Assembly (NCBI GenBank): GCA_964619265.1
Contig: CAZUCE010000004.1
Coordinates: forward strand, 1-64,000
Direction: 5' to 3'
DNA from: CAZUCE01 sp964619265
Lineage (GTDB): Bacteria > Planctomycetota > UBA1135 > GCA-002686595
DNA length: 64,000 nucleotides
Shown: positions 1-8,560 of the stretch, piece by piece
Position numbering within the stretch: position 1 is the first letter of the stretch
Layout: each line of letters opens with the position of its first letter
Made by a program: the position numbers and the translations under genes
Notes under the pieces: generated by a model
What the model was told of the DNA's origin: nothing
The model's database searches: none
Seen by the model: only the letters and a program-made list of their open reading frames with translations

Positions 1-8
1 GGGGTGGT

Positions 9-47
9 GCCGGGCAACCTGTTGCAAGGTGGGGGTGGTTGCCCGGC
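9..47 (-). terminator. Hairpin downstream of the first secreted-protein gene
   Basis: A perfect 11-bp inverted repeat (GCCGGGCAACC at 9-19, GGTTGCCCGGC at 37-47) with a 17-nt loop lies about 12 nt beyond the stop codon of the minus-strand gene ending at 59. It has no T-tract, so it is either a transcript-end stabilising hairpin or a factor-dependent terminator. The paralogous gene ending at 3368 lacks this hairpin because a porin fragment sits there instead. Confidence 0.35.
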
Positions 48-58
48 TGCGAGCTTGG

Positions 59-1819
59 TTAGTCTCCTATTTGGACTTGGGCTCCCTCGGTGATGGCGAA
101 TTGGCCGGTGGCTTCGACGATGGCCCCCTGGAAGTAGATGAAGGCGCCGGCAAGGGCGGGGTTGGTTGGGATGGAGATGGGGAAGCCTGCCGGGGTGCCG
201 GTCCAGACTTGGGGTGGAAGGATGATGAGCGAGCCGGGGGCGCCGACGGAGACCAGGATTTCGCCGGGGCCGTAGGGGCCGACCATTCCGAGGCCCGGTG
301 CGACCGTTCCGCAGGGGAAGTTCGGGTCCGGGGCTCCGGAGAGGACGAGGGCTGCGATGGAGCCCGGGGGTTGGGTGGCGATCGGGTTGTCGACTCCCAG
401 GGTGAAGGTCTCGCCGATGTTGGGGGTTCCACTGAGCAGGCTGAGGCTTCCGGTGGGGTTGATTCCGCAACCGTAGGCCGTGACGTTGCCGTCATTGGGT
501 TCGAGATCCATGACGAGGAAGGCGCGGCCAAGTTGGTCACCAGCCCCGTCTTGGACGATCGCCGTGATGTAGAGCAGCAGGTCGTCGGTCAGGACCGCCT
601 GGTTGCCGGAGCTGAAGTTTCCGAAGAACACGTCGTCGTCAAAGAGGCCGTTGCCATCGATGTCGATGGGGTCTCCCTGGCGACAGATGATGCGCTCCTT
701 GTTGAGGACGAGGACGTCGTCCACAGCGGACGGCAGGCTGGTTTCTCCACCCAGGACGACGTCCCCGACGCTGTTGCAGGCCGCGACGTTGACGATGGCG
801 TTGAAGACCTCCGTGGTCCCAGGGACGATCGGCTCGCCAGAGAAGGTAAAGATCTCTCCGTTGTAGAAGACATAGCCCACGCCATTCGTAAAGCGGCCGG
901 CGAGAGTGTAGTCGCCCGAATCCGCCATGTAGGAGAGTTGGACCGTGTCAATCGTTCGGGGGACAAGTTGTCCGCCGATGGTGATCTGTACGGTTTGTCC
1001 CTCTTGAAGGACCACGTCGCCGTTCATGGCAACCACCTCGATGACGCCGATCGGAGAATCGGTTTCTCCTTCGATGAGGTAGTTCGAGCCGTCCGGGGAA
1101 CTCCAGAAGTCTCCGAATTCGAAGCTCACCCACGGGTTGGTGCCGCCGGCCACTTGGCCCGCGGGGATATCGACTCCGCTTTGCAACAGCACCGAGCCGC
1201 CCAGCATGGCGACGTCTTCCTGGCCCGGGAGCGGACCCCCCGTGACCGGGTTGGTCATGTAGCTGGGCCCCGCATTGGTGTAGCCGACTCCGTCGATCGG
1301 ACCGTGGATCCAGCCCGCGGGTGCTCCTTGGATCGGGTTGCCTTCTTGCGCTGCAACCGTGATGACTCCCATCGCGTCGCCTTCGACAACCAAGTCGTCG
1401 TCCGCCGCATCGCCGTCGATGTTGACCAAGGCGGCAAAGGCGCCCGTGTCGGTCAAACCCATTTTGGTGTCGATTCGCTGGAGGAGCCTTCCCCCCGGAA
1501 CCCAGGCCGGACTGGTGCCTTCCACAAGCACCTCGACGCCATCGACGATGAGGCGTTCATCATTGTCGGAGGATCCGGTATCCAGGAAGACGCTGATCGC
1601 CCAGTGCTGGCCGTTCGCGCTGACGAAGGGCCCGTCCAAGTCGTCCAGAATCAGGCCCGGGGAACCAGGTAGCTCGGAAGTCGGCAGGCCAGGAAACGCC
1701 GTGTAGATCACGGAGACTTCCAGGTCTGAGTGTTGAGCCAACGCCGGGGCCGAAAGCACAGCGGTAGCAAGCGCTGCAATCGGCAGGGGCCGGAAGGTCG
1801 GAGAAGCTTGTTCGGTCAT
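59..1819 (-). CDS. Secreted planctomycete protein, copy A
   Basis: A 586-residue protein of unknown function. The ATG at 1819 was preferred to an upstream ATG at 1930 because it gives a clean signal peptide (MTEQASPTFRPL, then a hydrophobic run ending ALAQHS) and the same length as its paralogue at 3368-5128. The mature part is rich in short beta-type segments with repeated aspartate/glycine loops. About 140 C-terminal residues, from VTAYGCGINP to AQVQIGD, form a Gly/Pro-rich module that differs from copy B at only about eight positions. This module resembles the C-terminal end of the protease at 59930-61648 in style. No catalytic motif is visible. It is divergently transcribed from the HTH-like gene at 2041. 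An extracellular or cell-surface location is inferred from the signal peptide. Confidence 0.8.
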   Translation of the reverse strand: MTEQASPTFRPLPIAALATAVLSAPALAQHSDLEVSVIYTAFPGLPTSELPGSPGLILDDLDGPFVSANGQHWAISVFLDTGSSDNDERLIVDGVEVLVEGTSPAWVPGGRLLQRIDTKMGLTDTGAFAALVNIDGDAADDDLVVEGDAMGVITVAAQEGNPIQGAPAGWIHGPIDGVGYTNAGPSYMTNPVTGGPLPGQEDVAMLGGSVLLQSGVDIPAGQVAGGTNPWVSFEFGDFWSSPDGSNYLIEGETDSPIGVIEVVAMNGDVVLQEGQTVQITIGGQLVPRTIDTVQLSYMADSGDYTLAGRFTNGVGYVFYNGEIFTFSGEPIVPGTTEVFNAIVNVAACNSVGDVVLGGETSLPSAVDDVLVLNKERIICRQGDPIDIDGNGLFDDDVFFGNFSSGNQAVLTDDLLLYITAIVQDGAGDQLGRAFLVMDLEPNDGNVTAYGCGINPTGSLSLLSGTPNIGETFTLGVDNPIATQPPGSIAALVLSGAPDPNFPCGTVAPGLGMVGPYGPGEILVSVGAPGSLIILPPQVWTGTPAGFPISIPTNPALAGAFIYFQGAIVEATGQFAITEGAQVQIGD

Positions 1820-1943
1820 GGTGCACAGATGGGTAATGGGGTGGCCAAATGCGGGTGCGCAGCCGCCCCACCGGGAGGGCTTCGCTTCCGGCCTTCCGTT
1901 GCGAGGGGGGCCGCTCAGGGTCGAGTCCAAGTCGGCTCCCCCT

Positions 1944-2021
1944 GTGACCCTAGCTCGGGCGCTGGAGCCCTAGGGTTTTGTTTCGGAAAACATTCTGCGA
2001 GTAAAAAATCGGCCCTCCCGG
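1944..2021. promoter_or_regulatory. Conserved divergent promoter region of the duplicated module
   Basis: This stretch between the divergent secreted-protein and HTH-like genes is recognisably conserved at 5252-5329, where the downstream gene has decayed. Shared blocks include GTGACCCTAGCT and AGGGTTTTGTTTCG. In copy A there is a symmetric element GTTTT-n7-AAAAC at 1975-1991, which is imperfect in copy B. It may carry an operator for the HTH-like protein, but that is inference. Confidence 0.35.
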
Positions 2022-2040
2022 CTCCTAGAGGGGCCTTACA

Positions 2041-3273
2041 ATGGTCCTGATGTCTCACACCCTTTCCCCGAAGCCCGAGCGGACCTTTCAGGAGGACTAC
2101 GAGCGGGTCATGCACGAGCTCCGCGGGTCCCTGACCAGTTTGTTGCTCGGGGCCGGGCTGGACCCGACCCGCCCCCAGGAGGTCGCCCGCCATCTCCGGG
2201 TCAGCCGCACCTTGACCTGGAAGGCCTCACGGGTGATTACCGCAGGAGACGTCTACTCCGTGTTCCCGCAGGTGCCCGGCGCGGCCGGCATGGAGACCCT
2301 GTTGACGGCTTCGGCTTCAGCCGGGGTGAACCCTGAGGTTCTGGAAGCAGCGCGTTCGGCCAGCAGTGAGTTCGAACAGATGGTGCGAACCCACGCGGAC
2401 GACAGGGCGACGATGGAGTTGATGATCGACGGCCTGTCCTCGGGCGGCGCCCTGTCCGAGCCACTCGAGGCGAGCCGGAAGCTTGCGTTCCGGGGCAACA
2501 GCGGCATTTGGGGGATGCAAGCGAAGGTTCGGCTGCGAACGGCGTTCCTCGCCCCCTCTTCCGAAGACTCCTCCCAGTTGGATGTCGCCGAAGTCACCGG
2601 GCTCGTTCAGGTCAGGCGCTTTCGCCCGGACGCCGTTGTCCCTCTGTTCAAGCGCTGCCATCACACCAACGACGGTCAGCCGATTGGACTGCAGGAGGAG
2701 CCGCTCGAGCCTCGCCACTCGGGAAACTCCGACTCGCGCCTTCTGACCAGCTTGTCTTCGTCTCCCGTTCCCGCGACGCGAGTGGTTTCGCTAGCGGAAG
2801 GCGAGCGCCACGAGCTAGCCGAAGGCCTGCTCGGGAACCTGGGAACCGTCAGCTTGGCCTATGGCGCTCTTTCCAGGCGTTTTGACTCTCGGTACAAGAC
2901 CGAGACCAATCGCCATCGCTGCTTCATCACGGACATCAACGCGCCTTCTGAGGCCTTGATCTTTGACCTGGTGGTCCACAAGGATCTCGTCGATGAGGCG
3001 GACTGGGAAGCGCTTTTGTTTCGCGCAGATTCCCCTGAGATGAGCACGGAGGACGCGACGGAATTCCCGACCACAGAGTCCATCCAACGGATAGACGGAC
3101 CGCCCAACCGGCTTTCGATTCCCTTGCTTCCGAATTACGGAAAGCTGATCGAATCAACTTGCAGCCGGTTGCGGGGCGAATTCACCGACTACGTCGGCTA
3201 TCGATTCGAAATGAAGTACCCGCCGATGCTGCTCGAGGTGGGCCTGCAGTACGAACTGCCCGTCCAGGGCTAG
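2041..3273 (+). CDS. HTH-like protein of the duplicated module, intact copy
   Basis: A 410-residue cytoplasmic-looking protein with no signal peptide or membrane segment. The N-terminal region, about residues 15-75, is helical and contains RPQEVARHLRVSRTLTWKA, a plausible helix-turn-helix in which PQEVARHL would be the first helix and SRTLTWKA the recognition helix. The rest shows no enzyme motif that I recognise. The first ATG is used; another ATG lies three codons in. A decayed second copy at 5338-5687 retains about a quarter of the sequence. Its position divergent from a secreted-protein gene, retained in both copies, suggests a regulator of that gene, though this is inferred from arrangement only. 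Confidence 0.75.
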   Translation: MVLMSHTLSPKPERTFQEDYERVMHELRGSLTSLLLGAGLDPTRPQEVARHLRVSRTLTWKASRVITAGDVYSVFPQVPGAAGMETLLTASASAGVNPEVLEAARSASSEFEQMVRTHADDRATMELMIDGLSSGGALSEPLEASRKLAFRGNSGIWGMQAKVRLRTAFLAPSSEDSSQLDVAEVTGLVQVRRFRPDAVVPLFKRCHHTNDGQPIGLQEEPLEPRHSGNSDSRLLTSLSSSPVPATRVVSLAEGERHELAEGLLGNLGTVSLAYGALSRRFDSRYKTETNRHRCFITDINAPSEALIFDLVVHKDLVDEADWEALLFRADSPEMSTEDATEFPTTESIQRIDGPPNRLSIPLLPNYGKLIESTCSRLRGEFTDYVGYRFEMKYPPMLLEVGLQYELPVQG

Positions 3274-3300
3274 CCGAGCCGGGCGCACCCCGGCGGAAGG

Positions 3301-3358
3301 CTAGAACGTGACCTGGAATCGCAAGCCGAGGATCGACGTGTTGTCGCCTGCTCGGCCG
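3301..3358 (-). pseudogene. Scar: 3' end of the OprO/P-type porin gene
   Basis: On the minus strand this segment would encode a tail ending ...LRFQVTF-stop, closely matching the last codons of the porin gene that ends at 5715. Matching begins at the stop (3301 aligns with 5715) and fades after about 55-58 bp, where the sequence switches to the 3' flank of secreted-protein copy B. It is too short to function and marks the duplication breakpoint. Confidence 0.7.
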
Positions 3359-3367
3359 CGAACTTGG

Positions 3368-5128
3368 TCAATCTCCTATTTGGACTTGGGCTCCTTCGGT
3401 GATCGCGAATTGGCCGGTGGCTTCGACGATCGCTCCTTGGAAGTAGACGAAGGCGCCGGCGAGGGACGGGGTTGCCGGGATGGAAATCGGGAAGCCTGCG
3501 GGGGTGCCGGTCCAGACTTGGGGCGGAAGGATGATCAGTGAGCCGGGCGCGCCGACGGAGACCAGGATTTCGCCGGGTCCAAAGGGGCCGACCATTCCGA
3601 GGCCAGGTGCGACCGTTCCGCAGGGGAAGTTCGGATCTGGGGCACCGGAGAGGACGAGGGCCGCGATGGAGCCCACGGGTTGGGTGGCGATCGGGTTGTC
3701 GACGCCCAGGGTGAAGGACTCGCCGATGTTGGGGGTTCCGCTGAGCAGGCTGAGGCTTCCGGCGGGGTTGATCCCGCAGCCGTAGGCCGTGACGTTGCCG
3801 CCCTCGGGCTCGAGGTCCATGACGAGGAAGGCGCGGCCAAGCTGATCGCCAGCCCCGTCTTCGACGATCACCGTGATGTAGAGCAGGAGGTCATCGGTCA
3901 AGACGGCCTGGTTGCCGAAGCCCATGCTGTTGAAGAAGACGCCATCGTCAAACAACCCGTTGCCATCGATGTCGATGGGATCGCCTTGGCGACAGAGAAT
4001 GCGATCCTCGTTGAGAACCAAGACATCGTTCACCGCGGACGGCTGGTTGGTCTCTCCGCCAAGAACGAAATCTCCGGAACTGTTGCAGACCGCGACGTCG
4101 AGGGTGCCAAGGAAGAACTCGCCGGAGCCAGGGGTGATGGGCTCGCCGGAGAAGTTGATGATGTCTCCGTTGTAGAAGGCGTAGCCCACACCATTGGTGA
4201 AGCATCCGGTGAGGATGTAGTCGCCAGTATCCGTCATATAGGAGGTCCGGACCCAGTCGATCGTGCGGGGAACGAGCTGTCCACCGAGCAGGATTTGTAC
4301 GGTCTCGCCCTCTTGAAGGACGGAGGTTCCGTTCAAGGACACCACCTCGACCAATCCGATCGGTGAATCGGTCCGGCCTTCGATGAGGTAGTTCGAGCCA
4401 TCCTGGGAGGTCCAGAAATCACCGAACTCGAAGCTCTCCCAGGGATTCATGCCGCCGCCCACCTGGCCCGCGGGGAAATCCACTCCGCTTTGCAGCAGGA
4501 CAGAGCCGCCCAGCATGACGACGTCATCTTCGCCCACAGGCGGTCCCCCGGTGACCGGGTCGGTCATGTAGCTCGGGCCGGAAGCGGTGAGACCGACTCC
4601 GTCGATCGGGCCATGGAGCCAGCCCGCGGGTGCTCCGGCGATCGGGTTGCCCTCTTGGGCTTCGATCGTGATCACGCCCTGGGCATCGCCGACGACGACC
4701 AAGTCGTCATCCGACGCATCGCCGTCCAGATCAACCAAGGCCGCGAAGGCGCCCGTGTCGGTCAAGCCCATCTTGGTGTCGATCCGCTGGAGAACCCTTC
4801 CGGCCGGCACGAACGCTGGGCTGGTTCCTTCGACGAGCACTTCGACGCCATCGACGATGAGGCGTTCGTCGTCACTGGAAGAGCCGGTGTCCAGGTCGAC
4901 GCTGATCGCCCAGTGTTGGCCGTTCGGGCTGACGAACGGTGTGTCCAGGCCGTCCAGGATCAGGCCCGGGTGGCCAGGCAGCTCGGAAGTCGGGAACCCG
5001 GGAAACGCCGTGTAGATCACGGTGGTTTCTATGTCGGAGTGCTGCGCGAGCGCCGGCACCGAAAGCACAGCTGCTGCAAGCGCTGCCATCGTCAGGGGCC
5101 GGAAGATCGGAGTGGCTTGTTCGGTCAT
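3368..5128 (-). CDS. Secreted planctomycete protein, copy B
   Basis: A 586-residue paralogue of the product of 59-1819, equal in length and collinear throughout. The start MTEQATPIFRPL leads into a hydrophobic segment ending ALAQHS, a typical signal peptide. Similarity is strongest in the C-terminal Gly/Pro-rich module and lower in the middle, for example around residues 255-360. The equal lengths and lack of stops or frameshifts indicate that both copies are still under selection, while the adjacent HTH-like copy has been lost. Function is unknown and an extracellular location is inferred. Confidence 0.8.
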   Translation of the reverse strand: MTEQATPIFRPLTMAALAAAVLSVPALAQHSDIETTVIYTAFPGFPTSELPGHPGLILDGLDTPFVSPNGQHWAISVDLDTGSSSDDERLIVDGVEVLVEGTSPAFVPAGRVLQRIDTKMGLTDTGAFAALVDLDGDASDDDLVVVGDAQGVITIEAQEGNPIAGAPAGWLHGPIDGVGLTASGPSYMTDPVTGGPPVGEDDVVMLGGSVLLQSGVDFPAGQVGGGMNPWESFEFGDFWTSQDGSNYLIEGRTDSPIGLVEVVSLNGTSVLQEGETVQILLGGQLVPRTIDWVRTSYMTDTGDYILTGCFTNGVGYAFYNGDIINFSGEPITPGSGEFFLGTLDVAVCNSSGDFVLGGETNQPSAVNDVLVLNEDRILCRQGDPIDIDGNGLFDDGVFFNSMGFGNQAVLTDDLLLYITVIVEDGAGDQLGRAFLVMDLEPEGGNVTAYGCGINPAGSLSLLSGTPNIGESFTLGVDNPIATQPVGSIAALVLSGAPDPNFPCGTVAPGLGMVGPFGPGEILVSVGAPGSLIILPPQVWTGTPAGFPISIPATPSLAGAFVYFQGAIVEATGQFAITEGAQVQIGD

Positions 5129-5337
5129 GGAGCAGTTGCGGTAAGGGGGCCGGCCGGGGGTGGGCGCAGAGCCGCCGTGTCGGAAAGGGAATCGACAGGG
5201 GTCTCCTATTGTGGGAGGAGCCGACCTAGACCGAATCCAGTGCGGCTCCGAGTGACCCTAGCTGAGGCATGGGGTTTTCAGGGTTTTGTTTCGCAGAACA
5301 TGCCACGAACCAAAATTCGCCCTTTCGGATGCGAGTT

Positions 5338-5687
5338 TTGACCTTTAGGGCCTCGCGGGTGATCACGGCGGGCTGCGTTTGCTTCATGTCCCCGCAGGTG
5401 CACGGCTCGACAAGAATGGAGAAGCTGTTCGTGGCTTCGGCTGGCGCGACATCCTGAGGTCTTGGAAGCAGCGCGTTTGGCCAGCAGCGAGTTCGAGCAA
5501 ACGGTGCGAACCCTCGCGGACGACAGGGTGACGATCGAGTCGATGATCGACGGCCTCTGTTTGGGCGGGACCTTAGAGTCCATCCAACGGGTAGCCGGGC
5601 CGACCGAACAGCTATCGATTTGAAGGGGAGTACCCGCCGGTGCGGATCGAGGTGGCCCTGCGCTAAGAACTGCTCGCCCAGGGCTAG
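5338..5687 (+). pseudogene. Decayed second copy of the HTH-like gene
   Basis: The nucleotide sequence aligns with parts of the intact gene at 2041-3273. The first roughly 58 codons are missing. The segment equivalent to 2214-2460 follows, beginning with an AAG-to-TAG nonsense change just after TTTGACCTT and including a small deletion that shifts frame near 5445. Roughly 630 bp are then missing, and the sequence resumes at the equivalent of GAGTCCATCCAACGG. A further internal loss leads to the shared terminal codons CAGGGCTAG. Several stops interrupt every frame. The upstream promoter block at 5252-5329 is still recognisable. Confidence 0.85.
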
Positions 5688-5714
5688 CTGGGCCGGGCGC
5701 ACCCTGGCGGGAGA

Positions 5715-7034
5715 CTAGAACGTGACTTGGAATCGCAAGCCGAAGATCGACGTATCGTCGTCTGCTCGCCCGACCTCGGAGTGGATCCAGTTGGTCATGA
5801 TCCGGGCGCCGGGGTTCAGGTACCAGTTGAGGCCGACGGAGAAGTTCTCGAGCGTTTCGTCCGCGACGGCTTCGGAGAGGTCAAGTTCGGAGTAGCGCAC
5901 GGCTAGCTCGAGAGCTCCACTGCCCTGACCAAAGCCCCGCCAGTTTTCAAACGGGCGAACGCGCCGGAAGGTCCCGCCGGAGTAGGGGCGGGTTTCGCCG
6001 GTGAGGAAGTAGCTGGCCATGGCGTACCAGCCATCGAGGGTCGGGTCGCCGGAGGCTTCGGCGTCCACGTCGGAGCTGATGTACTCGGCCTGAAGGGAGA
6101 GCGGGCCGAAGATGCCGGCGGCCTCGAGGCCAAGCAGATCGGTGCCTTCCACGCCGGTGATGGCGCCTGTGGAGGCGAAGGTGTCCGAGGTGCTGGACTC
6201 GGGGAACTGGGCGACGGCGTATTCATCGAGGCTGCGGTGGGAGTAGGCCGCTCCGAGGTGCAGCAGCGTGTCCTCCTCGCCCATCAGGTCTTCGAAGGCG
6301 TAGGTGAGGCGGGCGGTGACGGCGCCTTGGCCGTCGCCGATCGACTCACCGATGGGGTCGGTTTGAGCGCGGAAGACGCCGACGGCCCAGGTCAGCGCGC
6401 CATCGCTGCGCTCCCCGGAAAACATGGCACCGGTCTGGTAGCCGGGGGTGAGGGCGAAGGGCAGGCCGCGCTCCAAGAAGGTGAGGAAGTTCGAGGAGGT
6501 CAGCCACTCGAGGGAGAACGGCTCCTTGAAGTTGCCGACGAGCAGGTTGCCGCCGAACAGGTTGGGGAGGCGGAGGTAGATGCCGCGCGACTCGACCTCG
6601 CCGGTGGAGAATTCAAAGGCGGCGTAGTAATCGAGGTTCTCGTAGATCGTGCCCGCTGTGTGGAGGCGAGCCCGGCGGAAGGAGACGCGGTCGCGCGTGT
6701 CGAGGCCGGCGGCGGAGAACTCGTCGCTGCCGCCGGGGAAAATGGCGTCCAGGTGGAAGCGTCCCCCGATCTGCATGCGGAACTGCTGGTCCTCGGTCTC
6801 GAAGCGAAGGCTGTCGCTCCAGTAGGTCCGCATGGAGTTTTCCCGCACCGGAATTTGGACCGGCGGCAGGGCTGGCGGGCTGGTCCAGGAACTGTCTGTG
6901 GAGTCTTCTGGGGAGTCGCCCGGGGAGCTGGCCTGCTCGCCCTCTGCCTCGGGAGTTTGGGGGGCGCTCGCCGAGGGGAGGGTGAGGGCGGCACCGGCCA
7001 AGAGGGGCAACAGGGGCAGAATCATGGGGTGCAT
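5715..7034 (-). CDS. OprO/OprP-type phosphate-selective porin
   Basis: An outer-membrane beta-barrel protein of 439 residues. The start MHPMILPLLPLLAGAALT gives a signal peptide; a longer reading frame upstream reaches into the regulatory region and has no signal peptide. A Ser/Pro-rich linker follows. The barrel then begins around EDQQFRMQIGGRFHLDA, shows FRRARLHTAGTIYENLDY and NLLVGNFKEPFSLEWLTSS typical of the Porin_O_P family, and ends in a terminal phenylalanine (LRFQVTF) as outer-membrane proteins do. It lies divergent from pstS, so uptake of phosphate or polyphosphate across the outer membrane is the likely role. The family also includes pyrophosphate-selective and less specific porins. 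Confidence 0.85.
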   Translation of the reverse strand: MHPMILPLLPLLAGAALTLPSASAPQTPEAEGEQASSPGDSPEDSTDSSWTSPPALPPVQIPVRENSMRTYWSDSLRFETEDQQFRMQIGGRFHLDAIFPGGSDEFSAAGLDTRDRVSFRRARLHTAGTIYENLDYYAAFEFSTGEVESRGIYLRLPNLFGGNLLVGNFKEPFSLEWLTSSNFLTFLERGLPFALTPGYQTGAMFSGERSDGALTWAVGVFRAQTDPIGESIGDGQGAVTARLTYAFEDLMGEEDTLLHLGAAYSHRSLDEYAVAQFPESSTSDTFASTGAITGVEGTDLLGLEAAGIFGPLSLQAEYISSDVDAEASGDPTLDGWYAMASYFLTGETRPYSGGTFRRVRPFENWRGFGQGSGALELAVRYSELDLSEAVADETLENFSVGLNWYLNPGARIMTNWIHSEVGRADDDTSIFGLRFQVTF

Positions 7035-7097
7035 GCGGCCAAGGCCGACTTCCAAGGGGAACCGAGATGGGGGCGGGGCGTGCGGCAGCTGAGCTCG

Positions 7098-7164
7098 CCG
7101 GACCATAAGCACCGGACCATAAGCAACGGAGGGCGCAACCCACATAAGCAACCGAAGGCGCAAC
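7098..7164. promoter_or_regulatory. Operator-like direct repeats between porin and pstS
   Basis: The 403-bp gap between the divergent porin and pstS genes has no gene but contains a dense repeat cluster. CCGGACCATAAGCA occurs twice in tandem (7098-7111 and 7112-7125). ATAAGCAAC-n4-GGCGCAAC occurs twice, 25 bp apart (7119-7139 and 7144-7164). Read on the minus strand, GTTGC recurs at spacings of 12, 13 and 12 bp, then a further GTGCTTATGG, close to one helical turn. PhoB boxes in other phyla are also short direct repeats at 11-bp spacing, so a Pho-type operator is a reasonable hypothesis. The rest of the gap shows nothing I can name. Confidence 0.5.
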
Positions 7165-7438
7165 TGAGCTGCCCTGCGCGGGCCAGCGAACTGGGCCGGG
7201 TCGCGGAGCAGAAAAGTCCGTCCCGATGCTGGTCCACCAGAGGGTCCTCCCCCCCGGAGAGGGCTCCCAGCGCGGTCTGGGCGCGGCAACCCGCGGTCTT
7301 CACGGGATCTTCGCGCGCACCGGGCTATTCGCTGAACTTCCGCTCGCTATGTTTCCGGCTCTCCAGACGGCTCGCATAGCTTTCCGGCGTTCCAAGCGGG
7401 CCCCCCCTCGCGATCCTCATCTCGATCTGCTTACGAAC

Positions 7439-8551
7439 ATGCTGCTCTCAACCTTGGGCTTCGGCCTGCTTTCCGCTTCCTTCGGTCCCGTTCCCGCGCC
7501 GGCCTTGAACCTGGCTGCGATGGCGAGCCTCCTCCAGGATGAGGCCCGCACCCATGACGAGGAATCCGCCGAAGAGGGCGAGATCGTCATCGATCCGAGC
7601 CTGCCGCGCTACGAAGGCACCCGCGGGGTCGCCGGTTCGATCAACTGCGTGGGATCGGACACGATGAACAACCTCCTGCACCTGTGGAACCAGGGCTTCG
7701 TCGAGGTCTACCCGAACGTCGTCACCGAGGGTGAGGGCAAGGGCTCCGCCAGCGCGCCGCCGGCCCTGATCGAAGGCAGCGCGACCTTCGGCCCGATGAG
7801 CCGGCCGATGAAGGCCGAGGAGATCGACGCCTTCGTCGAAGAGTTCGGCTACGAGCCCACCGGACTCGCGACGAGCATCGACATGCTCGCCGTCTACGTC
7901 CACAAGGACAACCCGCTGAGCGGCCTGACCCTCGAGCAGGTCGACGCGATCTTCTCCCAGACCCGCCTCGGCGGCTATTCCGAGGAGATCCTCACCTGGG
8001 ACCAACTGGGCCTGACCGGCGCCGAGTGGCAGGGCAAGCCGATCTCGATCTACGGCCGCAACTCGGCTTCGGGCACCTACGGCTACTTCAAGAAGCACGC
8101 CCTGTTCAAAGGCGACTTCAAGAGCTCGGTGAAGGAGCAGTCGGGCAGCGCCGCGGTGGTCAGCGGCGTGGCCGGCGACAAGTACGCCATCGGCTACAGC
8201 GGCATTGGTTACATGACCGCCGACGTGCGCGCTGTCCCGCTCAAGCGGGCTGACGAGCCGGAGTTCATCGCCGCCGAGCCGGCCAACGCCTACGCAAACA
8301 CCTACCCGCTCGCGCGATTCCTGCTGCTGTACGTGAACTACCAGCCGGAGACCGAGCTGGACCCGCTGCGCGCCGAATTCCTGAAGTACATCTTCTCGTT
8401 CGAAGGGCAGTCCTCCGTGCCGAAGGACGGCTACCTGCCGATTGGCGGACGGGTGGCCCAGCGTGAGCTGGCCAAGGTCGGCATCGAGATCGAACTGGTT
8501 GACGTTCAGGCCCTTGAGGCCGCGGCTCCGGTTTCCGGAGCCAAGCGCTGA
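7439..8551 (+). CDS. pstS: Phosphate ABC transporter substrate-binding protein
   Basis: A 370-residue periplasmic phosphate-binding protein. The ATG at 7439 gives a signal peptide (MLLSTLGFGLLSASF...); the frame is open further upstream but without a plausible secretion signal. Family signs include GSINCVGSDTMNNLLHLW near the mature N-terminus, SATFGPMSRPMK, the hinge-region IYGRNSASGTYGYFKK and YAIGYSGIGYM. The Ser/Thr/Arg-rich loops correspond to phosphate-contacting loops of the PstS fold. It is the first gene of a pstSCAB-phoU cluster and lies opposite an OprO/P porin. Induction by phosphate limitation through the repeats at 7098-7164 is inferred. Confidence 0.92.
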   Translation: MLLSTLGFGLLSASFGPVPAPALNLAAMASLLQDEARTHDEESAEEGEIVIDPSLPRYEGTRGVAGSINCVGSDTMNNLLHLWNQGFVEVYPNVVTEGEGKGSASAPPALIEGSATFGPMSRPMKAEEIDAFVEEFGYEPTGLATSIDMLAVYVHKDNPLSGLTLEQVDAIFSQTRLGGYSEEILTWDQLGLTGAEWQGKPISIYGRNSASGTYGYFKKHALFKGDFKSSVKEQSGSAAVVSGVAGDKYAIGYSGIGYMTADVRAVPLKRADEPEFIAAEPANAYANTYPLARFLLLYVNYQPETELDPLRAEFLKYIFSFEGQSSVPKDGYLPIGGRVAQRELAKVGIEIELVDVQALEAAAPVSGAKR

Positions 8552-8560
8552 ATTCACAGC

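Larger units (their letters stand above)
44..3358. repeat. Tandem duplication, unit 1
   Basis: Unit 1 holds the secreted-protein gene (59-1819, minus), the intact HTH-like gene (2041-3273, plus) and a roughly 58-bp fragment of the 3' end of a porin gene (3301-3358). The same order recurs in unit 2. The left edge is placed near position 44, where the sequence becomes similar to the sequence from about 3352. The edges are approximate because the copies have diverged. Confidence 0.75.
3352..5775. repeat. Tandem duplication, unit 2
   Basis: Unit 2 comprises secreted-protein copy B, the conserved promoter block (5252-5329), the degenerate HTH-like pseudogene (5338-5687) and the genuine 3' end of the porin gene. 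Because the porin is complete only here, this side holds the ancestral right-hand junction. The shared segment includes intergenic DNA, so the event duplicated a DNA block and not merely a single gene. Confidence 0.7.

Noticed and set aside
29..1672. Long plus-strand frame antisense to secreted protein copy A
   Set aside because: Composition is that of a GC-rich shadow (Asp/Gly/Val repeats) and the opposite strand encodes a signal-peptide protein with a full-length paralogue.
7448..8557. Minus-strand frame of 369 codons opposite pstS
   Set aside because: The PstS motifs on the plus strand are unambiguous; the opposite frame is a codon-bias shadow.
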